64,000 nucleotides of DNA from Yersinia ruckeri ATCC 29473 (lineage in GTDB: Bacteria > Pseudomonadota > Gammaproteobacteria > Enterobacterales > Enterobacteriaceae): contig NZ_KN150747.1 in NCBI RefSeq assembly GCF_000754815.1, forward strand, positions 33,647 to 97,646. Direction: 5' to 3'. The position numbers and the translations under genes were made by a program. Below the pieces are notes generated by a model. That model saw nothing but the letters and a program-made list of their open reading frames with translations, made no database searches and had not been told where the DNA came from. Shown here piece after piece: positions 57,701 through 64,000 of this stretch. Each line of letters begins with the position of its first letter. The stretch's first letter is position 1.

Positions 57701-58513
57701 ATGGCTATTGAACTGATTGCGATTGATATGGACGGTACGTTACTCAATGGGCGCAACCAAATTACCCCCAGAGTGAAGCAGGCCATCAATGCGGCTCAGC
57801 AAAAAGGTGTTGTGGTCGTATTAGCGACGGGGCGCCCGTATATCGGTATCACAAAGTATTTGCGTGAGCTGGATATGGAGAACAGCAACGACTATTGCAT
57901 CAGCAATAATGGTGCGTTAGTGCAAAAAGCGGCAACCGGTGAATGTGTGCTGCAAGAAACGTTACGCTTTGATGATTATCTGTATTTTGAAGCTTTGGCG
58001 CGGCAGCTCGGCGTCCATTTCCATGCTTTTGATTACAATACCTTGTATACCGCTAATAAAGACATCAGTAAGTACACGGTTCACGAAGTTTTACTCACGG
58101 GAATACCGTTGAAATACCGTAGTATCAGCGAAATGGATTCAGCAATGCGTTTCCCTAAAGTGATGATGATCGATGAGCCGGAACTGTTGGATCGTGCCAT
58201 CGCGCAGATTCCCGCCGAGGCATTCGACAGTTATACCATTATGAAAAGCTCACCTTATTTTCTGGAAATTCTGAACAAGCGAGTTGATAAAGGTGCTGGC
58301 GTGAGAATGCTGGCTGAGCATTTGGGGATTACTCGGGAAAACGTCATGACTTTAGGCGATCAGGGCAATGATTACGCCATGATTGAATATGCTGGCCTCG
58401 GTGTTGCAATGGGCAATGCCATTCCTGAGCTGAAAGAAATCGCCCAGTACGTGACAGCGACCAATGAAGAAGATGGCGTCGCTGTCGCGATTGAGACATT
58501 TGTATTGAATTAA
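57701..58513 (+). CDS. yidA: HAD-family sugar phosphatase YidA
   Basis: YidA is a Cof-type HAD phosphatase with broad activity on sugar phosphates in E. coli. The 270-residue protein has motif I DMDGTLL (Asp9 as nucleophile), motif II ATGRPY (about 44-49), a Cof cap domain and motif IV GDQGNDYAMIEYA (about 220-232). It follows gyrB as in E. coli but beyond a strong terminator, so it has its own promoter. Confidence 0.95.
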   Translation: MAIELIAIDMDGTLLNGRNQITPRVKQAINAAQQKGVVVVLATGRPYIGITKYLRELDMENSNDYCISNNGALVQKAATGECVLQETLRFDDYLYFEALARQLGVHFHAFDYNTLYTANKDISKYTVHEVLLTGIPLKYRSISEMDSAMRFPKVMMIDEPELLDRAIAQIPAEAFDSYTIMKSSPYFLEILNKRVDKGAGVRMLAEHLGITRENVMTLGDQGNDYAMIEYAGLGVAMGNAIPELKEIAQYVTATNEEDGVAVAIETFVLN

Positions 58514-58634
58514 GCCGATATAGATTTAAAGCGTGCTGGCGGAGCCAGCGACTCTGTGAGGTTAATGACCCAGCGCTCGCAGCGGTGAAAACCGGCAGGA
58601 TAAGCGCTACAGCGGGTTATTACCGGGAGCTGAT

Positions 58635-59921
58635 ATGGCCTATAAACAAGAAAAGCAGCTGACCTTTGATCCCCGAGGTCACCAGTTAACCAATATTAAT
58701 GTCTGGACGTCTGACAGTCAGTGGTTGGTGTATGACGTGCGGCCAAGTGGTGCCTCGTTCACCGGTTTGACCATTGAGCGAGTAAATTGTCACAGCGGTG
58801 CCATTGAAGTGATTTATTTCGCCCAGCATGGTGCACATGTTGGCGTTGTAACCGTTAGCCCAGATCTGCCTGCCCGCTATGTTTTTATCCACGGTCCGGA
58901 ACATCCAGATAGTCAGTGGCACTACGATTTTCATCACCGGCGCGGTGTGATTGTCAGTGAGCCGGATCGTGAACTGGCGATAACGCTGGATGCTATGGAT
59001 ATTACGCCTCCGTACACACCAGGTGCGTTACGCGGTGGGACACATGTGCATGTCTTCAGCCCCGATGGTCGCCGCCTAAGCTTTACCTATAATGATCATG
59101 TGCTGCATGAACGTGATCCTGCGCTGGATTTACGCAATGTTGGGGTTGCTGTGCCGCTACATGGTGTCAATCCACCGAAACATCATCCGCGCGAATATGA
59201 TGGCAGCCATTTTTGTGTTCTGGTCAGCAGTACCACGCCGACACCGCAGCCAGGTAGTGACCAGATCAATCGTGCATATGAAGAAGCTTGGGTGGGTGAT
59301 CAAGGATATGTGAAAGCGGATGGTTGCCGGCAGCGCTGGGCGCTGGCATTTATTGGCGATACTCTCTCTGCGGAAGGAAACAAGGTTTCGGAAGTATTTA
59401 TCGTTGATTTGCCTGACCAGGATCGTGATTTTTCCCGTGAAGGCATCCTTCCATTGGCTGGCGATAGCCAGACGTTACCTGCGCCGCCGCTTGGCATACA
59501 GCAGCGGCGGCTGACTTATACCGATAAACGACGCTTTCCTGGCCTGGCAACTACGCCACGCCACTGGCTGCGATCCTCTCCAGATGGGCGCGCTATCGCT
59601 TGTTTGATGAGAGATGATGCCGGAGTCGTGCAGTTATGGTTGGTATCGCCACTCGGGGGCGAACCGCAACAACTGACGCAGGGTAGGCATGATATTCAAT
59701 CGGCGTTTAGCTGGAGTCCGCAAGGTGACAAAATTGCGTTTGTCAGAGACAACAGTATTGCGTACTGCGAAGTGTCCAGCGGACGCATTCAACAGCTGAC
59801 GGAGCCAACGGCAGAGCCGCCATCTGGCGATGCGGTTGTGTTTTCACCCGATGGGAAGCGAATTGCGTATATGCGTAACCTTGATGGTTGGACGCAGATA
59901 TTTACGGTTGAAGCCGGTTAG
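58635..59921 (+). CDS. yidR: DUF3748 beta-propeller protein YidR
   Basis: This 428-residue protein has no clear signal peptide and several PD40/TolB-like propeller blades. The blade motifs FSPDGRRLSFTYND (about 140), SSPDGRAIACLMRD (about 316), WSPQGDKIAFVRD (about 360) and FSPDGKRIAYMRN (about 402) are visible. Long stretches match E. coli YidR as I recall it (YDFHHRRGVIV, TPTPQPGSDQINRAYEE). Its function is not known. It converges on yidQ with a 28-base gap; in E. coli both are neighbours of ibpA. Confidence 0.88.
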   Translation: MAYKQEKQLTFDPRGHQLTNINVWTSDSQWLVYDVRPSGASFTGLTIERVNCHSGAIEVIYFAQHGAHVGVVTVSPDLPARYVFIHGPEHPDSQWHYDFHHRRGVIVSEPDRELAITLDAMDITPPYTPGALRGGTHVHVFSPDGRRLSFTYNDHVLHERDPALDLRNVGVAVPLHGVNPPKHHPREYDGSHFCVLVSSTTPTPQPGSDQINRAYEEAWVGDQGYVKADGCRQRWALAFIGDTLSAEGNKVSEVFIVDLPDQDRDFSREGILPLAGDSQTLPAPPLGIQQRRLTYTDKRRFPGLATTPRHWLRSSPDGRAIACLMRDDAGVVQLWLVSPLGGEPQQLTQGRHDIQSAFSWSPQGDKIAFVRDNSIAYCEVSSGRIQQLTEPTAEPPSGDAVVFSPDGKRIAYMRNLDGWTQIFTVEAG

Positions 59922-59949
59922 TGATGATTAACCGGTAATCTCTGGATAA

Positions 59950-60300
59950 TTACGGTGTGGTTTGCGTCTCGGCTGTGGCGGTGTCGTTACTCGCCGCCGT
60001 ATTCTGCGCTTCTTCCTTACGGATGCGTTCACGCGGGGAGTCTGGTGCTTTATCTTCGTCAGAACGCAAATAATCGTAAGGTAGCAATAGCGTGTCCATC
60101 ACGGCTGAAAGCGGTAAATCGACCGCCAGCATTGAGCGTAATGGCCAACCGGTATTATCGTCTTTGAGCATGTCTAGGTTAGCATGAGTACCGGAGTAGT
60201 AACCCTGGCTGCTGCTGGTGTGAGTCATAATGCTGGAGCAACCGCTGGTGAGCAGCAGCGTACAGCCGGTGACTATAGGAAGAACTGCGCTTCTCATCAT
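59950..60300 (-). CDS. yidQ: Lipoprotein of the YceK/YidQ family
   Basis: This 116-residue protein has a type II signal peptide and lipobox LLTSGC (cysteine at about residue 21), so it is a lipoprotein. SSIMTHTSS and AVDLPLSAVMDTLLLPYDYLR are the conserved family core also found in E. coli YidQ and YceK. The last 35 or so residues are charged then Thr/Ala-rich and probably unstructured. Two adjacent ATGs (60300, 60297) could each start it. It is transcribed away from ibpA. The function is unknown. Confidence 0.88.
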   Translation of the reverse strand: MMRSAVLPIVTGCTLLLTSGCSSIMTHTSSSQGYYSGTHANLDMLKDDNTGWPLRSMLAVDLPLSAVMDTLLLPYDYLRSDEDKAPDSPRERIRKEEAQNTAASNDTATAETQTTP

Positions 60301-60482
60301 CTTTTACCATCTCATTTGGCAGTATTTGGTTTGTCAGCCAGCGTAAAGTCGATCACTCAATTTATAGCATCTTATGGCAAGAATTAGAGAATAATTTACA
60401 TATAGATGTGGTGTTGTTCTCAATTTAGTGTCGATGCCATAACGCACTTCATCTTGGTTCAAAAATTTTTTCCATTTTATCA
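60301..60482. other. yidQ-ibpA divergent spacer
   Basis: About 180 bases upstream of the ibpA heat-shock promoter must include the yidQ promoter. I see no gene and no clear hexamer pair for yidQ. Confidence 0.4.
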
Positions 60483-60510
60483 GTTGAAAAAAAACAACCC
60501 GCCCCCACTT
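60483..60510 (+). promoter_or_regulatory. Sigma-32 heat-shock promoter of ibpA
   Basis: GTTGAA (60483-60488), a 14-base spacer and CCCCACTT (60503-60510) fit the sigma-32 consensus CTTGAA / CCCCAT-T. Transcription would start near 60517, leaving a leader of about 100 bases that carries the thermometer hairpin. Confidence 0.85.
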
Positions 60511-60587
60511 TATTATTAGGCCAAGAGAAAATATGCCGATTGGATATTCAGGCTAAAAGTCTGTCCATTAAGGAAGACTATTTTAAT

Positions 60588-60609
60588 CCTTGCTAATAAA
60601 TTTAGGAGG
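60588..60609 (+). ncRNA. ROSE-type RNA thermometer at the ibpA start
   Basis: In the leader, CCTTGCTAA (60588-60596) pairs with TTAGGAGG (60602-60609), the Shine-Dalgarno region of ibpA. It leaves one bulged G (60592), one U-G pair and a 5-base loop. This is the ROSE hairpin with the UYGCU motif and bulged G that hides the ribosome site at low temperature. The pairing was worked out by eye; the mechanism is known from E. coli and rhizobial small heat-shock genes. Confidence 0.85.
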
Positions 60610-60617
60610 CAGTTTTT

Positions 60618-61031
60618 ATGCGTAACTCAGATCTTGCTCCACTATATCGTTCTGCTATTGGTTTTGACCGTTTGTTTAATTTACTTGAATCTGGACAGAG
60701 TCAGAATAACGGCGGCTACCCACCATATAATGTCGAGCTGGTAGACGAAAATCGCTATCGTATTACTATCGCCGTTGCCGGTTTTTCTGAGCAAGAACTG
60801 GACATTGTTACCCAGGATAACTTGCTGATTATTCGTGGTTCTCATGGGGAAGAAACCACTGATCGCACGTATTTATACCAAGGGATCGCTGAGCGAAACT
60901 TTGAACGAAAATTCCAGTTGGCCGAACATATTAAAATTAAAGGTGCCAATTTAGAGAACGGCTTATTGTATATTGATCTGGAGCGTATCGTACCGGAAAG
61001 TATGAAGCCGCGTCGGATCGAAATTAAGTAA
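60618..61031 (+). CDS. ibpA: Small heat-shock protein IbpA
   Basis: IbpA is an Hsp20-type holdase that joins inclusion bodies and keeps aggregates open to ClpB/DnaK. The 137-residue protein is the E. coli length. The alpha-crystallin domain covers about residues 38-125 ([20 protein letters not shown], and ending [13 protein letters not shown]). The C-terminal tail contains the RRIEI form of the I-x-I docking motif. Its Shine-Dalgarno sequence is sequestered in the thermometer hairpin. Confidence 0.97.
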   Translation: MRNSDLAPLYRSAIGFDRLFNLLESGQSQNNGGYPPYNVELVDENRYRITIAVAGFSEQELDIVTQDNLLIIRGSHGEETTDRTYLYQGIAERNFERKFQLAEHIKIKGANLENGLLYIDLERIVPESMKPRRIEIK

Positions 61032-61169
61032 TATAGTTTCCCCTATGCATTGAATATATTATTATTTAATATTTTGGCTTGCCGTAATAGGGAGCCAATC
61101 TGTCACGGGCTAATTTCGGCTGACCATTATTTATGATGCCGTTATTAATTGGCCGTGGCTGTCTATTAT

Positions 61170-61187
61170 CTCGCTTCAAAGAAGGAG
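61170..61187 (+). ncRNA. ROSE-like RNA thermometer at the ibpB start
   Basis: CTCGCTTC (61170-61177) pairs with GAAGGAG (61181-61187), the ibpB Shine-Dalgarno region, with the G at 61173 bulged and an AAA loop. The UCGCU motif matches the ROSE UYGCU rule. The fold was found by eye. Confidence 0.78.
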
Positions 61188-61195
61188 TTAACATT

Positions 61196-61654
61196 ATGCG
61201 TAATTATGACTTATCACCTTTGCTTCGTCAGTGGATTGGTTTTGATAAATTGGCAAGCACCATGCAGGGTTCTTCCGACGCTCAGGGGTTCCCTCCATAC
61301 AATATTGAAAAGAGCGATGACAATCACTATCGCATCTCTTTGGCGCTTGCTGGGTTCAAACAGAGTGAGCTGGATATCGAAGTGGAAGGGCCGCGACTGA
61401 CGGTACGTGGAAAGCCAACACCGGTGGAAAAACCTGCGGAATATCTGCATCAGGGCTTGATTCGTAAAGAGTTCACCCTGACCTTCACTTTGGCAGAACA
61501 CCTAAATGTCGATAATGCACAGTTTGAAAACGGCTTGCTGCATATCGATCTACTGCGTCAGGTACCTGAAGCGTTGCAGCCACAGCGGATCAGCATTGGC
61601 CGCCCGGCTGAAGAGCGACCAGCGTTGGATAATGCGGCCACTGAACAGCAGTAA
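61196..61654 (+). CDS. ibpB: Small heat-shock protein IbpB
   Basis: IbpB is the partner of IbpA in substrate capture and release. The start at ATG 61196 ([20 protein letters not shown]) gives 152 residues. The frame runs upstream to 61133 across the thermometer, which I exclude. The alpha-crystallin domain (about 36-125) begins [20 protein letters not shown]. The C-terminal QRISIGR includes an I-x-I motif. The tail beyond it ([16 protein letters not shown]) is somewhat longer than in E. coli IbpB. It follows ibpA by 164 bases and is probably co-transcribed. Confidence 0.96.
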   Translation: MRNYDLSPLLRQWIGFDKLASTMQGSSDAQGFPPYNIEKSDDNHYRISLALAGFKQSELDIEVEGPRLTVRGKPTPVEKPAEYLHQGLIRKEFTLTFTLAEHLNVDNAQFENGLLHIDLLRQVPEALQPQRISIGRPAEERPALDNAATEQQ

Positions 61655-61883
61655 TTTGCCATGATTTGCACCGGTTTCGACACTCGGAGCCGGTGCCAAT
61701 AACAAAAAAATCTAATCCCTCCAATAATTGTCTTTCGCGCCAGAAACATTCCTGTTCTCTGGCGCATTTTGTGGTGTATCCCACAGTCCCTTGATTGCCC
61801 TTCTGCCAGAATTCCTACTAATTGTAATAATTTAAGACCGTAGTCGGTCGACCGGATTTTAAACTTAGGCAAGGAAGTGATTT

Positions 61884-63542
61884 ATGAGTGATATCGCCCT
61901 TACCGTCAGTATGTTGGCGCTGGTCGCCGTATTGGGGTTATGGATTGGTAATTGGAAGATATACGGCGTTGGGCTGGGAATTGGTGGAGTGCTATTTGGC
62001 GGAATTATCGTCGGCCATTTTGCTCAAACCTATCAGGTCAGTCTAAACGGCGATATGCTGCATTTTATTCAGGAATTTGGCCTGATTTTATTCGTTTATA
62101 CCATTGGGATTCAGGTTGGCCCTGGTTTCTTCTCTTCTTTGCGTGTATCTGGTCTACGTTTGAATGCCTTTGCCATCCTGATGGTGGTGATGGGCTGTCT
62201 GGTCACGGCGGTTATCCATAAGCTTTTCAATGTTCCCCTGCCAATTATTCTCGGTATTTTCTCCGGTGCAGTGACCAATACTCCAGCGCTGGGGGCGGCT
62301 CAGCAGGTACTGACCGACCTCGGTTCTTCACCGCAATTGGTTGGGCAAATGGGTATGGGTTATGCCATGGCATATCCATTTGGTATCTGTGGCATTTTGT
62401 TGGTGATGTGGCTGATCCGTCTGGGTTTCAAGATTAATATTGATCGGGAAGCCAAAGATTTTGATAACCGTAGTGGACAGAATCGCGAGCTGCTGCAAAC
62501 CATGAACGTGGCGGTACGTAATCCCAATCTGGATGGATTGGCAATGCAGGATATTCCTCTGCTAAACAGTGATGACGTGGTGTGCTCACGGTTAAAACGC
62601 GGTGAGTTATTAATGGTGCCGCTGCCAACAACCCTGATTGAATTGGGTGATTATCTGCATTTAGTCGGTCAGCGGGAATGTCTGGAAAAAGTGCGTTTGG
62701 TGTTGGGAGAAGAGGTGGATGTCTCGCTCTCGACGACCGGAACGGTCTTGCAGTCGGCCAGAGTGGTGGTGACCAATGAGGCGGTATTGGGGAAAAAAAT
62801 CCGCGATATCAATTTAAAGCAAAAATATGATGTAGCGATCACCCGATTAAATCGCGCCGGGATCGAGTTGGTTGCCAGCAATAATGCCAGTCTTCAGTTT
62901 GGCGATATTCTTAATTTGGTCGGACGTCCAGAATCAATCGAAGCGGTCGCGGCCGTGGTCGGTAATGCCCAGCAAAAATTGCAACAGGTACAGATGTTGC
63001 CGGTTTTTATTGGCGTAGGCTTAGGCGTCTTGCTGGGTTCGATTCCGTTATTTGTGCCTGGCTTCCCGGCCGCATTACGTTTGGGGCTGGCGGGTGGCCC
63101 ACTGGTCATCGCGCTAATTCTGGGACGTATTGGTAGTATCGGTAAGCTGTATTGGTTTATGCCACCCAGCGCCAACCTTGCGCTACGAGAATTGGGTATC
63201 GTGCTGTTCCTGTCGGTTGTCGGGCTGAAATCCGGCGGCGATTTTATCAATACGTTGGTCTACGGCGATGGGCTGGCATGGATTGGTTATGGCGCGATGA
63301 TTACTGCCATTCCATTGTTAACCGTCGGTATTTTGGCTCGAATTCTGACCAAGATGAACTATCTGACCCTGTGTGGAATGTTGGCTGGTTCCATGACCGA
63401 TCCCCCAGCGCTGGCTTTTGCCAACGGGCTGCATCCCACCAGTGGCGCAGCGGCACTTTCTTATGCGACTGTTTATCCGTTGGCCATGTTTCTGAGAATT
63501 ATGTCGCCGCAAATATTGGCGGTGCTGTTCTGGACGCTGTAG
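61884..63542 (+). CDS. yidE: Putative transporter YidE (AspT/YidE/YbjL family)
   Basis: This is a 552-residue inner-membrane protein with about 10-12 membrane segments in two halves (about 1-180 and 375-552). Two cytoplasmic RCK_C (TrkA-C) domains lie between them, at about 190-275 and 280-360. The second has [19 protein letters not shown]. The motifs [11 protein letters not shown] and [13 protein letters not shown], one per half, are typical of the aspartate:alanine exchanger superfamily. The substrate is unknown. It is a conserved neighbour of ibpAB in E. coli too. Confidence 0.93.
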   Translation: MSDIALTVSMLALVAVLGLWIGNWKIYGVGLGIGGVLFGGIIVGHFAQTYQVSLNGDMLHFIQEFGLILFVYTIGIQVGPGFFSSLRVSGLRLNAFAILMVVMGCLVTAVIHKLFNVPLPIILGIFSGAVTNTPALGAAQQVLTDLGSSPQLVGQMGMGYAMAYPFGICGILLVMWLIRLGFKINIDREAKDFDNRSGQNRELLQTMNVAVRNPNLDGLAMQDIPLLNSDDVVCSRLKRGELLMVPLPTTLIELGDYLHLVGQRECLEKVRLVLGEEVDVSLSTTGTVLQSARVVVTNEAVLGKKIRDINLKQKYDVAITRLNRAGIELVASNNASLQFGDILNLVGRPESIEAVAAVVGNAQQKLQQVQMLPVFIGVGLGVLLGSIPLFVPGFPAALRLGLAGGPLVIALILGRIGSIGKLYWFMPPSANLALRELGIVLFLSVVGLKSGGDFINTLVYGDGLAWIGYGAMITAIPLLTVGILARILTKMNYLTLCGMLAGSMTDPPALAFANGLHPTSGAAALSYATVYPLAMFLRIMSPQILAVLFWTL

Positions 63543-63571
63543 TAGTGCGTGCTTAGCGTGCTAAAAATAAA

Positions 63572-63602
63572 AAAGGACAACGGGAGATCTGTTGTCCTTT
63601 TC
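63572..63602. terminator. Bidirectional terminator between yidE and avtA
   Basis: An 11-bp perfect stem (AAAAGGACAAC 63572-63582 with GTTGTCCTTTT 63592-63602) with a 9-base loop has A and T tracts on both sides, suiting both converging genes. Confidence 0.9.
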
Positions 63603-63642
63603 TCGAGAATAAACCGGCTAATAACCGCGTATGGCTCAGCTT

Positions 63643-64000
63643 TTAGCGGGCTTCCTGATAAGCTCGTTCGACTTCTTCTGCCAGAATAACTACACCTTTT
63701 TCGATTTGATCCGGTTCAGGTACGTAATTCATACGCATACATTGGTGAGTATGCGGCCAGTCATGTTCCAGACCAGGGAAGAAATAATGGCCTGGCACCA
63801 TTAATACACCGCGTTTCTTTAGGCGCTGATACAGTAGTTCAGTGCTGATTGGCAGATCTTTAAACCATAACCATAGGAAAATAGCGCCTTCTGGTTTATG
63901 GATCAAACAGCGCTCGGCGGGAAGATAGCGCCGTAGTATTTCAATAGTTTGCTGTACCCGCTGTGCGTAAAATGGCCGAATGACTTCGTTGGATAAGCGC
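63643..64000 (-). CDS. avtA: Valine-pyruvate aminotransferase AvtA, C-terminal part
   Basis: The frame is open to the right window edge, so only the last 119 or so residues are seen. They match the C-terminus of E. coli AvtA closely: RLSNEVIRPFYAQRVQQTIE, then CLIHKPEGAIFLWLWFKDLP, RGVLMVPGHYFFPG and HTHQCMRMNYVPEPDQIEKGV. AvtA is a PLP-dependent enzyme making valine from 2-ketoisovalerate with alanine as donor. The ATG at 63906 is an internal methionine-like codon, not the start. The gene is partial because of the window limit. Confidence 0.9.
   Translation of the reverse strand, partial: RLSNEVIRPFYAQRVQQTIEILRRYLPAERCLIHKPEGAIFLWLWFKDLPISTELLYQRLKKRGVLMVPGHYFFPGLEHDWPHTHQCMRMNYVPEPDQIEKGVVILAEEVERAYQEAR

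Noticed and set aside
61668-61715. GCACCGG...CCGGTGC inverted repeat after ibpB as a terminator
   Set aside because: The stem is only 7 bp with a long loop, and it is followed by A-rich rather than T-rich sequence, so I cannot support termination.

Overview
The window is a chromosomal segment around the replication origin of a gammaproteobacterium of the order Enterobacterales. Gene content and order (rbs-kup-ravA/viaA-asnA/asnC-mioC-oriC-mnmG-rsmG-atp-glmUS-pst-phoU, then mnmE-yidC-yidD-rnpA-rpmH-dnaA-dnaN-recF-gyrB-yidA) follow the Escherichia coli/Yersinia layout. Protein details (for example GlmU starting MSNST and the RbsD, AtpI and Kup sequences) and the intergenic repeats resemble Yersinia most. 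This is recognition from memory, not a search. I would call it Yersinia sp., outside the pestis/pseudotuberculosis group, with about 0.7 confidence.

Layout. 1-146: leftward P1/P2 promoters of an rRNA operon whose genes lie off the left edge. 301-7171: yieP, then the leftward ribose operon rbsDACBKR with a promoter, two RbsR operators and a CRP-like site. 7278-12409: kup, ravA, viaA. 12422-12679: remnant of a DUF1345 membrane-protein gene. 12734-17899: asnA/asnC, mioC, oriC (about 14905-15175), mnmG, rsmG. 18423-25715: the nine-gene ATP synthase operon. 26194-29591: glmU-glmS. 29847-34698: the phosphate regulon pstSCAB-phoU with two Pho boxes. 34862-37347: an amino-acid ABC importer (binding protein plus two permeases) with no ATPase gene nearby. 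37652-41091: adeP-like purine permease and a chemoreceptor. 41149-46509: an AT-rich accessory block carrying a four-gene chaperone-usher fimbrial operon. 46693-57497: mnmE, yidC, yidD, rnpA, rpmH and the divergent dnaA-dnaN-recF-gyrB operon. 57701-64000: yidA, yidR, yidQ, the small heat-shock genes ibpA and ibpB, yidE and the C-terminal part of avtA.

How it works together. Most of the window is growth-linked core machinery: initiation (oriC, DnaA, DnaN, gyrase), rRNA and ribosomal protein L34 synthesis, tRNA wobble-uridine modification (MnmE/MnmG), ATP synthase, membrane insertion (YidC) and UDP-GlcNAc supply (GlmS/GlmU). Accessory parts are the fimbriae, the chemoreceptor and the amino-acid importer.

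The best second-look items are non-coding or structural: a terminal-inverted-repeat element between atpG and atpD, a related degenerate element between rbsB and rbsK, a different hairpin insertion between dnaN and recF, ROSE-type RNA-thermometer folds that I could pair by eye at both ibpA and ibpB, a 13-codon ORF overlapping a permease start, and the fimbrial block with a long AT-rich leader. I found no CRISPR array, no complete insertion sequence, no tRNA and no clearly novel multi-gene system.
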